A DNA stretch of 40,530 nucleotides from the NCBI GenBank assembly GCA_010030205.1, contig RGQD01000006.1:1-40530 (forward strand), given 5' to 3'. This stretch comes from Betaproteobacteria bacterium (GTDB taxonomy: Bacteria > Pseudomonadota > Gammaproteobacteria > Burkholderiales > Burkholderiaceae_C). The first letter of the stretch is position 1. Every line of letters starts with the position of its first letter. The position numbers and the translations under genes are program-made. Of the stretch, positions 38,827 through 40,530 are shown piece after piece. Under the pieces are notes generated by a model that was not told the DNA's origin, ran no database searches, and saw only the letters and a list, made by a program, of their open reading frames with translations.

Positions 38827-38934
38827 TTTCTTTCCCGGCCCAGGCGTTTGCACCGGCGACCCGGCAGCTGAGTCTCAGCGCCTGCTGTTTTCGAATCCCT
38901 TTCCCATCCCTTTCCCCAGCCATCGGAGTTAGCC

Positions 38935-40081
38935 ATGAGTCAGTCCCCCGCCCGCACCGGGCTGCAGCTTCGCACCCTCGTCAAGCCCAGCGCTGAGCTC
39001 GAGATCTCGCTGGTCAGCGTGGCCGTTCCCAGCCCGGCGGCCGACGAGGTCGTCGTTCGGATCGAGGCCACGCCGATCAATCCGTCTGACATCGGTCTGC
39101 TGCTGGGCGCGGCCGACATCGGCAGCGCCAAGCTCTCAGGCAGCGCTGCCAGCCCGGTGGTCACGCTGAGCATCGCCGAGCGGTCGATGAAAGGCCATGG
39201 CCGGCCGGCTGGGTCAGTCGCTGCCGGCCGGCAACGAAGGTGCCGGTGTGGTCGTCGAGGCCGGTGCTTCGGCGGCCGCGCAGGCCTTGCTGGGCAAGAC
39301 GGTGGCGTTGATCGGCGGCGCGATGTACGCCCAGTACCGCAGCATCCAGGCCGACCAGTGCTTGCTGCTGCCAGCGGGCACGACAGCGGCTGAAGGGGCG
39401 TCGTGCTTCGTCAACCCGCTGACGGCGCTGGGCATGGTCGAGACGATGAGGCGCGAAGGCCACAGCGCACTGGTGCACACCGCTGCCGCGTCCAACCTGG
39501 GCCAGATGCTCCAAAAGATCTGCCTGGCCGATGGCGTGGCGCTGGTCAACATTGTGCGCAAGCCCGAGCAGGCGGCGCTGCTGCGGGCGCTCGGCGCGAA
39601 GCATGTCTGCGACGCAAGCTCGGCCAGCTTCATGGACGACCTGATCGAGGCGCTGGCGGCCACCGGTGCGACCATCGCTTTCGACGCCACTGGCGGCGGC
39701 AAGCTCGCCGGTCAGATCCTCATCGCCATGGAGGCTGCGATCAACCGCAACGCCAAGGAATTCAGCCGTTACGGCTCAGCCGTGCACAAACAGGTCTACC
39801 TCTACGGCAACCTCGACCTCAGCCCGACCGAGATCAGCCGCAGCTTCGGCATGGCCTGGGGCATGGGCGGCTGGCTGCTGTTCCCGTTCCTGGACAAGAT
39901 CGGCGCGGCCGCGACCCAGGCCTTGAAACAACGGGTGGCGGCTGAACTCAAGACCACTTTCGCGAGCCATTACGCGCGCGAGATCTCGCTCGCCCAGGCG
40001 CTGCAGGCCGAGCTGATCGCGGTCTATGGCCAGCGCGCCACCGGTACCAAGCTGCTGATCAACCCCAGCTTGGGCGGCTGA
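38935..40081 (+). pseudogene. Zinc-binding alcohol dehydrogenase/quinone reductase-like (MDR), disrupted by a +1 frameshift
   Basis: N part LVKPSAELEISLVSVAVPSPAADEVVVRIEATPINPSDIGLLLGAAD (frame of 38935) continues as MAGRLGQSLPAGNEGAGVVVEAGASAAAQALLGKTVALIGGAMYAQY in another frame; removing one A of AAA at 39190-39192 restores ...MKAMAGRLGQ... Confidence 0.85.
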
Positions 40082-40116
40082 AGCCTGCGGGCCGCGAGAG
40101 GCCCTGTGCCCGGACT

Positions 40117-40530
40117 TCAGCTAAATCTCAATGTCAGCGGCCGCAGTGGCGCGCTGAAGTTCGCGGTCCAGCTCTGGCCGGCTTGTACCGGAAAGGCATC
40201 GGTCCAGGTGCCAGTGGTGACCAGGTCGCCGCGCTGGATGTCTGCTGCGCCGGGGCAGGCGCGCAGCTCGATCAGAAAGTGCAGCAGTGCGTCCAGCGGG
40301 CTGCCCAGCACGTTTGCGCCTTGGCCCGAGGCCATCGGTGCGCCATCGCATTGCAGCGCCACCGTGGCGCCGGCCAGCGCGGCCTGCAGCCCGGCGGCGT
40401 CGCTGGCGATTGCGCTCACCGGCTGACGCCGACCCACGACCAGACGGGCGTGTAGCCCGCCGTCGGCCACGGCTTCTGGCGCCTTGAACTTCCAGCCAGG
40501 ACTGTGGCTCTGGACGATTTCGAAGCCCGG
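40117..40530 (-). CDS. 2-keto-4-pentenoate hydratase / fumarylacetoacetate hydrolase family, C-terminal part (5' end beyond window)
   Basis: PGFEIVQSHSPGWKFKAPEAVADGGLHARLVVGRR...GSPLDALLHFLIELRACPGAADIQRGDLVTTGTWTDAFPVQAGQSWTANF. Confidence 0.85.
   Translation of the reverse strand, partial: PGFEIVQSHSPGWKFKAPEAVADGGLHARLVVGRRQPVSAIASDAAGLQAALAGATVALQCDGAPMASGQGANVLGSPLDALLHFLIELRACPGAADIQRGDLVTTGTWTDAFPVQAGQSWTANFSAPLRPLTLRFS

Noticed and set aside
1-40530. CRISPR arrays, rRNA, IS transposases, integrases or prophage genes
   Set aside because: No repeat-spacer pattern and no recognisable recombinase/transposase or phage structural protein in the ORFs, so island mobility remains only inferred

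Overview
High-GC window, probably betaproteobacterial (Burkholderiales-like, judged by coding style only). Most of it is catabolic/accessory metabolism: three ThDP-enzyme loci, three Bug-type tripartite tricarboxylate transporter (TTT) receptors, two ABC substrate-binding proteins, two AMP-forming ligases, an acyl-CoA carboxylase subunit, a sulfatase, an alkylsulfatase-like MBL protein, a TfdA-type dioxygenase, and several toxin-antitoxin modules. The main discovery is at 33.3-38.8 kb. It is a compact selenocysteine locus: a thioredoxin-fused protein overlaps a small selenoprotein whose in-frame UGA (35078-35080) reads ...LAD-U-GSCTSCC..., followed by selA, selB and tRNA-Sec (selC). The ORF track splits the selenoprotein into two short ORFs (34796-35080 and 35102-35320) that lie in the same frame. 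It matches the 'UGSC' motif family, which as I recall was predicted from marine metagenomes and has no established function. A second pattern is a set of protein families whose conserved cores lack short internal segments or are frameshifted (about 1.32, 2.74, 11.98, 30.32, 30.73 and 39.19 kb). These are either real decay or consensus/assembly errors.
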